NCBI GenBank assembly: GCA_000404785.1
Contig: ASNI01000003.1
Span: 10,652 to 74,651, forward strand
DNA from: Cloacimonetes bacterium SCGC AAA252-N17
GTDB lineage: Bacteria > Cloacimonadota > Cloacimonadia > JGIOTU-2
Direction of reading: 5' to 3'
DNA: 64,000 nucleotides
Positions 45,595 to 54,681 of this stretch are shown piece by piece. The translations under genes and the position numbers were made by a program. How positions within the stretch are numbered: the stretch's first letter is position 1; every line of letters begins with the position of its first letter. A model generated the notes under the pieces. It did not search any database. It was not told the DNA's origin and saw only the letters and a program-made list of their open reading frames with translations.

Positions 45595-46437
45595 ATGAAA
45601 GATAATTGTTATATTGAGAATTTGCAAACAATTGGATTATCAGAAGTTGAGTCTAAAGTATATCTAAATCTTCTGAAGAAAAAAAATTTTACCGCAACTG
45701 AGATTTCAAGATTATCCGGAGTTCACCGGACAAAAATCTATGAGGTTTTACATCAGTTAGTAAAAAAGGGCTTGTGCTTTGAAATATTAGGCAATGTAAA
45801 CAAATATTCCCCAACAGATCCCAGTAATGCATTGAAAAGACTTATTCAAAAAGCCGAGGATGAGTACAAAAAGGAATTGGAATATAAGAATATCATAGCA
45901 TCCAATATTTCAGATAGTCTTGCACATATATATAATTCTGAAAAAGGGAATACAGATCCATTGGATTATATTCAAATAATCAGAAACAAGAGCGCAGTAG
46001 CAGAACAATTTGAGTATTTACATAAGACAGCAAAGGAGGAAATTCTATGTTTTGCCAAAAGCCCTTTCATGATACCTACAGCAAAATATTTCCCGGTGCA
46101 TTATGCTCTAAAGAATAAACTTATTGTGAAATCTATTTATGAAATAAAAGATTTGGAAAACATAGATTATAAAAATGAAGTTGTCTCTTTTATTTAAGAA
46201 GGTGAAGAGGTAAAATTTTATGAGGACCTTCCAATAAAAATGATGGTTTTTGATAGAAAAATTGTTTTATTGGGATTAGTTGATAATATATATCCTAATG
46301 AAAATTGTACTACATTAGTGATTGAACATAAAGATATAGCAAACACATTTATACACTTATTTGATAATTGTTGGAAGAAAGCAATAGATAGTAATGATTT
46401 TAATATTGAAAATAATAAAATATTAAAGGAGCAATAA
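45595..46437 (+). pseudogene. TrmB-family transcription regulator with in-frame stop
   Basis: The frame from ATG 45595 encodes an N-terminal winged helix (LSEVESKVYLNLLKKKNFTA then TEISRLSGVHRTKIYEVLHQ) and a coiled linker of TrmB type, then meets TAA at 46195 after VVSFI. The same frame goes on as EGEEVKFYEDLPIKMMVFDR then KIVLLGLVDNI to 46437, matching the TrmB C-terminal effector part. Removing one stop would give a 280-residue regulator. A point mutation (for example from CAA) or sequencing error is likely. Its end overlaps the next start by 1 base, so it heads an operon of secreted proteins. Confidence 0.8.
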
Positions 46438-48185
46438 TGAAAAAGTATAAATTATCATTCTTATACTTAACGATTCTTTTCTTGCTATTCACCACTAAAT
46501 CATACGGTCAATGGCTCGAGACGACAATTCCAGTAGGAAGTAATCCTAATCACTTAGTTTATAATTCAACCGATAACAAAATATACACTGCTAACTGGGG
46601 TTACGGTGCCAACACTGTTACCGTGATTGATGGTGCAACCAATAGTGTCATCACAACAATTCCAATAGGAAATGCTCCTCATACCTTATGTTATAATCCG
46701 ACCAATAATAAAGTATACACTGCTAATCCTTTTAGCGACCCTTCCACTGTTACCGTGATTGATGGTGCAACCAATAGTGTCATCACAACAATTCCAGTAG
46801 GAACTTATCCTTATGGTCCAATGTATAATCCGACTGACAACAAAGTATATACTGCTAACTGGACAAGCAACGATGTTACGGTGATTGATGGTGCAACCAA
46901 TGGTGTAATTACAACAATTACACTTGGAGCGCCCGCTCCCTGGGGACCCTTTGACTTAGGTTATAATCCGACCGACAACAAAGTATATTGTGCTAATTGG
47001 TCTAATAGCACTGTTACCGTGATTGATGGTGCAACCAATAGTATAATTACTACAATTCCAGCCGGAACTTACCCCTGCGCAGTCGTTCATAATCCGACCA
47101 ATAACAAGGTCTATTGGGCTAATTCAAGCGCCTCGAGCAGCAGTGTTACCGTGATTAATGGTGCAACCGATAGTGTAATTACTACAATTCCAGTAAAACG
47201 TGTTCCTTATGCCTTAACTTATAATCTAACCAATAACAAAGTTTACTGTGCAAATCAGTGGCGCGACACGGTTACTGTGATTGATGGTGCAACCGATAGT
47301 GTCATCACAACAATTCCAGTAGGAGATGAACCTTCTGCTTTATTTTATAATCCGACTAATAACAAAGTCTATTGTGCTAATTCAGGGACTTACTCCAGTA
47401 TGGGTAGGACTATCACAATTATTGATGGTGCAACCAATAGTGTACTTACTACAATTGAAGTCGGCAACGGTCCTAAAGCCTTTACTTATAACCCGCAATA
47501 TAACCGAGTCTATGTTGCGAATTATTATGGTAACAGCGTATCAGTAATTCGGGATTCGATGCTAACAGCACCAGCATTCTCCGTCACGCCTGAGAGTATC
47601 GATTTTGGCGAGGTATATATCGATTCGAGCAAGACCGAAAGTGTTACTGTGACTAATACGGGCAACGCAACACTGGATATCACCTCAGTGATGTCAGATA
47701 ATGCTGAGTTTACTGTTACACCAAACAGTGGTAGCCTTGCTCCAGCAGAAAGCATGGAATTCCACATCACTTTTGCTCCGACCGATCCCGGTGCCGAAAC
47801 AGGTAACATCATCTTTATGCATAATGCTACGACCTCGCCAGACACGGTAACCGTAGTTGGAAACGTGATTGTTGGTATCGACGAAATAGAGTATGATGGC
47901 ATTCCTGCATTCTACGCTTTATCACATAACTATCCCAATCCATTCAAGACCGAGACCTACATTCACTTTCAATTGCCCCGACCTGGTGTTGCTGCAATTG
48001 CGATCTATAACGTCACTGGTCAACGCATAAAAACTCTGGTTAACGAGCACATGGATGCCGGTTATCATACTGTTCGTTGGGATGGCAAAAGTGAAGATAA
48101 TCAAAGAGTAAGTAGCGCTGTTTATTTCTGTCTGATGAAAGCTGGTGAATATACTTCGGTGAAAAAGATTTTCTTAATGCGTTAA
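46437..48185 (+). CDS. Secreted YVTN-type beta-propeller with C-terminal sorting domain
   Basis: 582 residues; signal peptide 1-24. Seven to eight near-identical blades follow, each with the NPTNNKVYCANS...TVTVIDGATNSVITTIPVG pattern shared with YVTN surface-layer proteins (residues about 25-365). A DUF1573/ASPM-like Ig domain follows (SIDFGEVYIDSSKTESVTVT, about 385-475), then a YPNPF...YNVTGQRIKTLVNE...WDGKSEDNQRV sorting domain (about 490-582). AAAGGAGCAATA precedes ATG 46437. The blades are highly similar in DNA, suggesting recent repeat expansion. Confidence 0.88.
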   Translation: MKKYKLSFLYLTILFLLFTTKSYGQWLETTIPVGSNPNHLVYNSTDNKIYTANWGYGANTVTVIDGATNSVITTIPIGNAPHTLCYNPTNNKVYTANPFSDPSTVTVIDGATNSVITTIPVGTYPYGPMYNPTDNKVYTANWTSNDVTVIDGATNGVITTITLGAPAPWGPFDLGYNPTDNKVYCANWSNSTVTVIDGATNSIITTIPAGTYPCAVVHNPTNNKVYWANSSASSSSVTVINGATDSVITTIPVKRVPYALTYNLTNNKVYCANQWRDTVTVIDGATDSVITTIPVGDEPSALFYNPTNNKVYCANSGTYSSMGRTITIIDGATNSVLTTIEVGNGPKAFTYNPQYNRVYVANYYGNSVSVIRDSMLTAPAFSVTPESIDFGEVYIDSSKTESVTVTNTGNATLDITSVMSDNAEFTVTPNSGSLAPAESMEFHITFAPTDPGAETGNIIFMHNATTSPDTVTVVGNVIVGIDEIEYDGIPAFYALSHNYPNPFKTETYIHFQLPRPGVAAIAIYNVTGQRIKTLVNEHMDAGYHTVRWDGKSEDNQRVSSAVYFCLMKAGEYTSVKKIFLMR

Positions 48186-48345
48186 GAAGCGGATTAATTG
48201 AAGCGAGTTGATAATATAAACAGAGATATAAGATCCTCGTACCTACCTCTTGTGGGGCAAGATATGCATGTTGATCGAGATTAAAGCAATTTGTGCGGAA
48301 AAGATGACCAATAAAGATCAAAACATCATAAGAGGAGGTGATATA

Positions 48346-48888
48346 ATGCTTAAGCAAAGCTTACAAGCAATTGGTTTCCTTGTTGCTATAGTGTGCTTGC
48401 TTAATAGCTCACCTTTGTTTGCCCAGAGTCCTCCAGATACTCTCTGGACAAAGGCATTCGGAGGCACTGACAAAGATTGGGGTGAGTCAGTTTGCCAGAC
48501 TTCTGATGGAGGATATATAATAGCTGGCTATACAAGCTCCTACGGTGCGGGTGGATTTGATGTTTATCTTATTAAAATAAATGCGGAACCGATAGAGATA
48601 GACAACCAAGAATCCTTACCGTCATGTTCCCCATTCCTCCAGAATTATCCTAATCCATTTAACTCCAAAACATCTATAAAATACTCATTATCACATCCGG
48701 GTAATGTACAAGTTGAAATTTACAATATAAAAGGACAATTAGTAGAAACCCTTTTGGATAAAGATACATCCATCGGCTTTCATACTATTGAATGGGATGC
48801 ACAGGATATGACTCTGGGTATCTACTTCTGCAAACTCGTTGCTGACAAGAAGGAAACCGTGAAAAAAATGGTGCTAATAATGTTATAA
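48346..48888 (+). CDS. Short secreted protein, single repeat plus sorting domain
   Basis: 180 residues from ATG 48346 (AGGAGGTGATATA upstream). Signal peptide MLKQSLQAIGFLVAIVCLLN... ending LFAQ. One repeat unit (PDTLWTKAFGGTDKDWGESV, then CQTSDGGYIIAGYTSSYGAG) is followed directly by a YPNPFNSKTSIKYSL...YNIKGQLVETLL sorting domain. The downstream 504-residue protein has the same start, seven such units and the same end. This looks like a contracted paralogue. Confidence 0.82.
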   Translation: MLKQSLQAIGFLVAIVCLLNSSPLFAQSPPDTLWTKAFGGTDKDWGESVCQTSDGGYIIAGYTSSYGAGGFDVYLIKINAEPIEIDNQESLPSCSPFLQNYPNPFNSKTSIKYSLSHPGNVQVEIYNIKGQLVETLLDKDTSIGFHTIEWDAQDMTLGIYFCKLVADKKETVKKMVLIML

Positions 48889-49010
48889 TTTCAAAGTTTA
48901 ATTCCATACATTAGGAGACATGAAACTGTTCAAAAAAATAAAAATTCAAAGCATAAACCTGTTCCTTATCAAAATAAGCAGAAACACAAAATTAAAGAAC
49001 GGAGGTAAAG

Positions 49011-50525
49011 ATGTTAAAGCAACCATATATAACTTTAACAGAAAAGTTACAAAACCTAATAATGCATAAAAAATTACTAATCAGCATATTCATAGGATTG
49101 GTGATATGGATTTTAAGTGCAAATCTATGGGCGCAACCAGATACTCTCTGGACAAAGACTTACGGTGGTACAGGTAGTGATCGTGGTGAGTCTGTTTGCC
49201 AAACAACAGACGGTGATTATATAATAGCTGGATCGACACGATCTTTCGGTGCAGGTGGATCTGATGTATGGCTTATAAAGACAGATGCAAATGGTGATAC
49301 ACTCTGGACAAGAACATTTGGAGGTACTGATACTGATCGTGGATTTTCAGTCTGTAAGTCAACGAATGACGGCTATGCAATAGCTGGTTATACAAGCTCT
49401 TATGGTGCAGGTGGAAATGATGTATATCTTATAAAGACAGATGCAAACGGTGATACACTCTGGACAAAAACTTTCGGCGGTACAGGTAGTGACCGCAGCC
49501 TTTCGGTTTGCAAGACAACAGATGATGGTTATATAATCGCAGGTTATACAAATTCATATGGTGCAGGCGGAAATGATGTCTATCTTGTAAGGACAGATGC
49601 AAACGGTGATACACTCTGGACAAAAACTTACGGTGGTACAGACAATGATTGGGGTAGATCGGTTTGCCAAACAACAGATGGAGGGTATGTAATAACTGGT
49701 GAGACATTATCCTACGGAATAGGTTTATATGATGTATATCTCATCAAAACAGATTGTAACGGGGATACACTTTGGACTAAAACATATGGAGGAACCGGTA
49801 ATGATTATGGATTTTCAGTTTGTCAGACAATTGATGAAGATTATCTCATAGTAGGTTATACTAGTTCATTTGGTAAATCCTTAGGAGATGTATATCTCAT
49901 AAAGACAGACTCAAATGGAAATACCTATTGGCAGGAAACATACGGCGGTTATTATACGGATTGCGGATATTCAATTTTTGAAATAGTAGGTGGAGGGTAT
50001 GTCATAGCTGGTGAGACATGGTCCTTCGGAGCAGGACAAGGTGACGTATATCTCATAAAGACTGACATTGCGGGTTGTATTATATGGACTAAGACAATCG
50101 GAGGAATAACCAGTGATCATGGTTATTCAATTCGTCAAACAACGGATGAAGGGTTTATTATAGCCGGTTATACGGACTCATTCGGGGCAGGTGGAAATGA
50201 TGTGTATCTTATAAAAACTGACATGGATCCGGTTGGAATTGATAATCATGAAGATACATTATCCAACCTACAATATATACAGAATTACCCTAATCCATTT
50301 AAAAATCATACTGCAATAAGTTACACATTAAAAAAACCACGTAATATAATTATGAGAATTTACAATGTGAAAGGAAAATTGGTACAAGAAATTTTTAAAG
50401 GAAACAAAGATACTGGAACACACACAATTGAATGGGATGCAAAAGATATGACTCCTGGTATCTATTTCTACAAACTCACTGCCGACAAGAAAGAAATCGT
50501 GAAGAAAATGGTGCTGATGAGATAA
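49011..50525 (+). CDS. Secreted seven-repeat protein with C-terminal sorting domain
   Basis: 504 residues. ATG 49011 follows GGAGGTAAAG; an internal ATG at 49062 would start the hydrophobic signal directly (MHKKLLISIFIGLVIW). Seven units of about 51 residues follow, each DTLWTKTYGGTGSDRG-like plus SVCQTTDGGYIIAGYT and SYGAGGNDVYLIKTDANG. They probably fold as a propeller. The end is a YPNPFKNHTAISYTL...YNVKGKLVQEIF sorting domain. A 49-codon ORF with its own ribosome site (48920-49069) overlaps the start in another frame. An intrinsic terminator follows at 50548. Confidence 0.88.
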   Translation: MLKQPYITLTEKLQNLIMHKKLLISIFIGLVIWILSANLWAQPDTLWTKTYGGTGSDRGESVCQTTDGDYIIAGSTRSFGAGGSDVWLIKTDANGDTLWTRTFGGTDTDRGFSVCKSTNDGYAIAGYTSSYGAGGNDVYLIKTDANGDTLWTKTFGGTGSDRSLSVCKTTDDGYIIAGYTNSYGAGGNDVYLVRTDANGDTLWTKTYGGTDNDWGRSVCQTTDGGYVITGETLSYGIGLYDVYLIKTDCNGDTLWTKTYGGTGNDYGFSVCQTIDEDYLIVGYTSSFGKSLGDVYLIKTDSNGNTYWQETYGGYYTDCGYSIFEIVGGGYVIAGETWSFGAGQGDVYLIKTDIAGCIIWTKTIGGITSDHGYSIRQTTDEGFIIAGYTDSFGAGGNDVYLIKTDMDPVGIDNHEDTLSNLQYIQNYPNPFKNHTAISYTLKKPRNIIMRIYNVKGKLVQEIFKGNKDTGTHTIEWDAKDMTPGIYFYKLTADKKEIVKKMVLMR

Positions 50526-50547
50526 TCTTACACCTCTTTACTTAAAA

Positions 50548-50578
50548 AGAGAGACGTACTTTTGTGCGTCTCTTTTTT
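50548..50578 (+). terminator. Intrinsic terminator after seven-repeat protein
   Basis: AGAGACG-TACTTTTGTG-CGTCTCT followed by TTTTT, 23 bases after the stop codon. Confidence 0.9.
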
Positions 50579-50579
50579 G

Positions 50580-50853
50580 TAAATTGTTGAAATATAACAA
50601 ATCATTAGTTTATCAACTTTCAAAACCTTAAAAATTTGACAATAATTTACCTGAGCTGGCATTGTTACTCCTACGTTTATGGATAAATATATTATATGTG
50701 CAGCGGGAGAAAAACATGTGAGCCCAACAAAGATGGGCTTTACAAAATTGTGTGAAATAATAGCACCACAAATCATATATTACAAGGCATTTATGGAATT
50801 CATAAGTGCCTTTTTTGTTATCATATATTTTTACTATCCTTTAGGAGTTAGGC
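50580..50853 (+). promoter_or_regulatory. Leader region with hairpin and terminator before zinc-ribbon gene
   Basis: A 274-base gap holds TTGACA at 50635, then a hairpin AGCCCAACAAAGATGGGCT (about 50722-50740) and an intrinsic terminator, AAGGCATTTATG-gaatt-CATAAGTGCCTT with T6, at 50784-50816. The terminator lies 38 bases before ATG 50854 and after the preceding operon's own terminator. This order suggests an attenuated leader. I could not match it to a known riboswitch class. Confidence 0.45.
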
Positions 50854-51558
50854 ATGCTTAACGAGATCAAGGTTTTACGAAATCTACAGGAACTCGATGA
50901 TAAGATCCTGCTAAATACAAAAGAAATCGAGCGTTTACCAAAAGTTGTGCAGGAACTGGAAGAAAAATACAGTTCTGAGCAAGAGTCCGTCAAGAACATC
51001 ACTCAGCGGCTTGAGCAGAATCTTTTGCAGCAGAAAAAACTGGAGCTTGACATCACATCCAATAATCAGGATATTAATAAGTACGAAAACCAGTTGCTCT
51101 CAGTCAAGACGAACAAAGAATACAAAGCGCTCAACGCAGAGATCACTCATCAAAAAGAGAAAAATGCTGATATAGAAGAACAGCTTATCGAATTCATGGA
51201 AGAAGAATCTGTTCTCAGAGAAGAAAAAAAGAAATTTGAAGAACTCTTTCAAAAAGATCAGAATATCTTTGAAGAGGAAAAGGCAAAAATAGACAAGCAG
51301 GTTGCTGAGCTTCAAAAGAAGGTAGATGAGCTGGAAGCTGAAAAGCTCAAACTATCAAAGGAAATCCCTGATCTTTTATACCGCAGGTATCAGCGCCTTA
51401 TTCAACATGGTAACGGAAAAGCTGTTGTCACATTAAGCAAAGGTACTTGTACCGGCTGCCATTTTCGTGTTCGTCCGCAGATCATGGTTGAAGTTTCCAA
51501 GAATGACAGGATCATTACTTGCGAAAATTGCTCTAGAATATTAATTGCACCTAAATAG
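50854..51558 (+). CDS. Zinc-ribbon coiled-coil protein (DUF164/FlgZ-like)
   Basis: 234 residues. A long coiled coil (about 10-175; NLQELDDKILLNTKEIERLP) is followed by a C4 zinc ribbon: GTCTGCHFRVRPQ and IITCENCSRIL. This is the family of Helicobacter HP0958, which acts as an RNA/sigma-factor chaperone in flagellar control; here no flagellar genes are seen. TTTAGGAGTTAGGC precedes the ATG. rnpB follows at once, a gene order I recognise from many bacteria. Confidence 0.9.
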   Translation: MLNEIKVLRNLQELDDKILLNTKEIERLPKVVQELEEKYSSEQESVKNITQRLEQNLLQQKKLELDITSNNQDINKYENQLLSVKTNKEYKALNAEITHQKEKNADIEEQLIEFMEEESVLREEKKKFEELFQKDQNIFEEEKAKIDKQVAELQKKVDELEAEKLKLSKEIPDLLYRRYQRLIQHGNGKAVVTLSKGTCTGCHFRVRPQIMVEVSKNDRIITCENCSRILIAPK

Positions 51559-51565
51559 TGTGCAT

Positions 51566-51980
51566 AAGATAATAAGACGATCGCCCTCCGATAAATCGGG
51601 GGAAGGAAAGTCCGAACACCAGGAGCACGATACTACGTAACACGTAGTTCCAGCGATGGAAAGAAAGTGCCACAGAAAATAAACCGCTCTCGATTAGTCG
51701 GGAAGCAAGGGTGAAAAGGTGGTGTAAGAGACCACCAGTGCCGGTGGTGACATCGGCAGCTCGGTAAACCTTATTGGTGCAAGGTCAAATAGAAGAGGAA
51801 TCCGCCAACCGGCGGATACGAACTGCTCCATTCGTCATACTCTCGGGTAGACCGCCAAACTCAATCACAGAACGGACTGTGAGTTCTTCTTCGGAAGAGT
51901 GCTGTGAAGCTTGAGATAGATAAATGATCGTCGTCCCGAACTTGTACTTCGGGAAACAGAATTCGGCTTATTATTATCTT
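51566..51980 (+). ncRNA. rnpB: RNase P RNA (class A)
   Basis: The ends AAGATAATAAG and CTTATTATTATCTT pair as P1. Conserved blocks: GGAAAGTCCGAACACC, GCCACAGAAAATAAACCGC, AAGGGTGAAAAGGTGGTGTA, GAGACCACC, GCAAGGTCAAATAGAAG, GGGTAGACCGCC and ACAGAATTCGGCTTA near the 3' end. A TCCGCC-AACC-GGCGGA palindrome lies between AAATAG and GGGTAGACCGCC. Confidence 0.95.
51801..51816. repeat. TCCGCC/GGCGGA palindrome inside rnpB
   Basis: TCCGCCAACCGGCGGA differs from the polA and pantoate-kinase copies only in the central bases. In the RNA it would extend or replace a peripheral stem-loop. Such stems are variable in length in RNase P RNA, so it could also be a native helix. Confidence 0.55.
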
Positions 51981-52007
51981 CTGCATATTATAAGGTTTGG
52001 AGAATAG

Positions 52008-53720
52008 ATGAGAAAAAAATGGATTAGAGAAGCACTTGATGTTGATCAGGAGGTGCTGGATGAGCTTGTTGAAAAGCTGAGCTGCCCTCCTGTTATTGCG
52101 AAATTACTTGCCCTTCATTGTATTGACACTCCCGAAAAAGCTGAGACCTTTTTTAATCCATCCATCGAAGACATGCATGATCCTTTTCTCTTTAAAGATA
52201 TGGACAAAGCAGTCGAGCGAATTATCCGTGCTATCGAACAAAAAGAAAAGATAATCATTTATGGTGATTATGATGTGGACGGCACAACAGCTACTTCGAT
52301 TCTCCTTATGGGTTTGCATGAGCTGGATGCGAATGTAGGTTTTTACATTCCCAACAGAATGATCGAGGGTTACGGACTTTCTTTTACAGGCAATAAGGCA
52401 ATTGAATCCATGCAGGCACAGCTCGTTATTACTGTGGACTGTGGCATCAATGCGGTTGATGAAATTGCAGATCTGAACACCTGCGGCATCGATGTGATCG
52501 TGACAGACCATCATACCCCAAAAAAGATATTGCCGGACGCACATGCAATCATTGATTCCAAATTGAAATATTCTACATATCCATATATCGAACTTTCAGG
52601 CGCCGGCATCGCACTCAAGGTACTCACTGCACTCTTTATGAAAATTGGTAAAGATGGTCATGAAGCTGTTGAAAGATACTGCGATCTTGCAGGGCTTGGT
52701 ACTATTGCAGATATTGTTCCTCTCACAGGCGAGAACCGCATCATTGCACGTCTCGGGATCGAGCGGCTACAGCAGCGAAAAAATATGGGCATCAACTATC
52801 TACTCAATCTGTCGGGCTTAAAACAAGTAGTGCTCAAATCCAGCGATATTGTGTTCAAACTTGCACCACGCATTAATGCGGCAGGACGAATGGGTAGTGC
52901 TGATAGAGCTGTAGAACTTATGACTGCAACAACTCCGGAAATTGCAAAACAGCTTGCGCTTTCCATTGATTCTGAAAATTTTAAACGCCAGAAAATCGAT
53001 CAGGATACCTTCAAAACTGCCTGTGACATGATCGAAGCGAAATATCCTGATATGAATAACACCTATTTTATTGTCCTTGCTGCTGAAGAATGGCATCCGG
53101 GCGTGATCGGGATCGTAGCTTCCAAAGTTGTGGAAAAATATAACCGACCAACTATTCTGATAACCCTCTCAGAAGGTGAAGGAAGCGGCTCAGGACGCAG
53201 CATACAGAATTTTAATATCTTTGATTGCCTTACTCATTTTGAGGATTATCTCATCAGTTTTGGAGGTCACAAATATGCTGCCGGACTTACGATCCTGCCT
53301 GAATACATTGATATCCTTGATGAAAAACTCAATGAATATGCTCGCGAAATTTTATCCGAAGAGGAAATCCAGCCACAGATAAGCGTTGTTGATGAACTCA
53401 ATTTCCAGCAGATAGATGATGAACTCATAAAATGGCTGAAAATGTTCGCACCTTTCGGTCCGAATAATATGAATCCTATCTTCATGAGTTCGAATGTTAT
53501 GGTTGTGGGCTATCCCTATACAGTTGGCATGAATCATCTCAAGATCAAAGCTCTGCAGAATGAAAAAATCCTTGATCTGATAGGTTTCAACATGGGTGAC
53601 CTTGTACCCTTTTTGAAAAAGGGCTCTCATATTGATATTGCTTATTCCCTCGAGGAAAATAACTGGCAGAATATTTCGAAAATTCAGGGAAAATTAAAGG
53701 ATATTCGTCCTTCTCAGTGA
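52008..53720 (+). CDS. recJ: Single-stranded-DNA-specific exonuclease RecJ
   Basis: 570 residues. IIYGDYDVDGTTATSILLMG (motif I), VIVTDHHTP (the DHH motif), LAGLGTIADIVPL and the C-terminal DHHA1 part GSGSGRSIQNFNI...SFGGHKYAAGLTI identify RecJ. It degrades 5' single strands in recombination and mismatch repair. Length is normal. It starts 27 bases after rnpB; AAGGTTTGGAGAATAG precedes the ATG. The lipoprotein gene follows after 1 base. Confidence 0.95.
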   Translation: MRKKWIREALDVDQEVLDELVEKLSCPPVIAKLLALHCIDTPEKAETFFNPSIEDMHDPFLFKDMDKAVERIIRAIEQKEKIIIYGDYDVDGTTATSILLMGLHELDANVGFYIPNRMIEGYGLSFTGNKAIESMQAQLVITVDCGINAVDEIADLNTCGIDVIVTDHHTPKKILPDAHAIIDSKLKYSTYPYIELSGAGIALKVLTALFMKIGKDGHEAVERYCDLAGLGTIADIVPLTGENRIIARLGIERLQQRKNMGINYLLNLSGLKQVVLKSSDIVFKLAPRINAAGRMGSADRAVELMTATTPEIAKQLALSIDSENFKRQKIDQDTFKTACDMIEAKYPDMNNTYFIVLAAEEWHPGVIGIVASKVVEKYNRPTILITLSEGEGSGSGRSIQNFNIFDCLTHFEDYLISFGGHKYAAGLTILPEYIDILDEKLNEYAREILSEEEIQPQISVVDELNFQQIDDELIKWLKMFAPFGPNNMNPIFMSSNVMVVGYPYTVGMNHLKIKALQNEKILDLIGFNMGDLVPFLKKGSHIDIAYSLEENNWQNISKIQGKLKDIRPSQ

Positions 53721-53721
53721 C

Positions 53722-54591
53722 ATGAAACTGCATATACTTCGAAATATACTTTTTATTGTTCTTATCTTGTGTATGGCTTCCTGTTCGAGTTTGACAATTT
53801 CCGACACAAAACCCCTCCCAAAAGGACTTGTATATAGATCCCAGATCCATCTTCCGGTCCAACCAAGAAAAATCCGTTATTGTAGCTTCACGAATTCCTT
53901 CATTGTACTGGATAACTTAAAAAATGTGCTCTATCGTATTGACGAAAATGGAAAAATTCTACAGCGCATCGGCGAGTTTGGATTTGACGAAGGACAATTC
54001 GTGCACATCTCGGATTTTGCAGTTGACAGTTTCGGAAATATTTTTGTGGTCGATGATGTGACGAATGTGATTGTTCAGTTTGATGATTTCGGACAATATG
54101 TGAACTCCTTCACACCAATGGAAGTGACCGAACCGGAACTTATTGCAGTTCAGGATACGGGCGAACTCCTTATTTATGATAGTTTTTCAAATCAAGTTTT
54201 CTGCTTTACAAAAGAGAATACTATTCGGTTCAAATTCGGAAAATTTTATCTTAATGATCCGCAAAAGATCTGCACAACCCTTGAAGTGAATTACATTGCA
54301 GATACCGGCGAGAACAGTATTTTTCTTATTGATAATTTTGGTGGTCTACTTCACGAGATCACACCTTCCAATGCACTGCTGGATATCACTTCTACGAAAA
54401 ATTTTTACTTCTATCTTAATAATAAAACAAATGTCTATGTAGCACGACGAATGTCGTTAGAACCTTTACTACTGGGAACTATATCTGACTTTATAAAAAC
54501 CATCAAACCAACATCAATTATTGCGTTTGACTCGGCTATTGGCATACTCGAATCCAATAAACTTCATGTGTTCCAACTGCTTGCTAATTAG
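53722..54591 (+). CDS. Lipoprotein with NHL/six-blade propeller
   Basis: 289 residues. A hydrophobic signal ends in the lipobox M-A-S-C with Cys21 as the lipidated residue. The mature part holds NHL-like blades, for example KILQRIGEFGFDEGQFVHIS then DFAVDSFGNIFVVDDVTNVI. Its start lies 1 base after the recJ stop. The gene for apolipoprotein N-acyltransferase follows in the same direction. Function unknown. Confidence 0.8.
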   Translation: MKLHILRNILFIVLILCMASCSSLTISDTKPLPKGLVYRSQIHLPVQPRKIRYCSFTNSFIVLDNLKNVLYRIDENGKILQRIGEFGFDEGQFVHISDFAVDSFGNIFVVDDVTNVIVQFDDFGQYVNSFTPMEVTEPELIAVQDTGELLIYDSFSNQVFCFTKENTIRFKFGKFYLNDPQKICTTLEVNYIADTGENSIFLIDNFGGLLHEITPSNALLDITSTKNFYFYLNNKTNVYVARRMSLEPLLLGTISDFIKTIKPTSIIAFDSAIGILESNKLHVFQLLAN

Positions 54592-54681
54592 CTAAATAAT
54601 CTCATTTTCTTAAGAATTACTTTACAAATATTATAATGATAAATACGAGTTGTAAAAAAATTTATTTCATAAAAAAAGCTT

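Noticed and set aside
46600..47470. Regular DNA repeats that could resemble a CRISPR-like array
   Set aside because: They are in-frame propeller blades of a secreted protein; units lack constant short repeats with unique spacers.
47525..47902. 125-codon minus-strand ORF in the Ig-like part of the propeller gene
   Set aside because: Antisense of a Val/Thr-rich beta domain; no start context.
50679..50861. 60-codon ORF in the leader of the zinc-ribbon gene
   Set aside because: It has no ribosome site, runs through the terminator hairpin and overlaps the real start; the region reads better as a leader.
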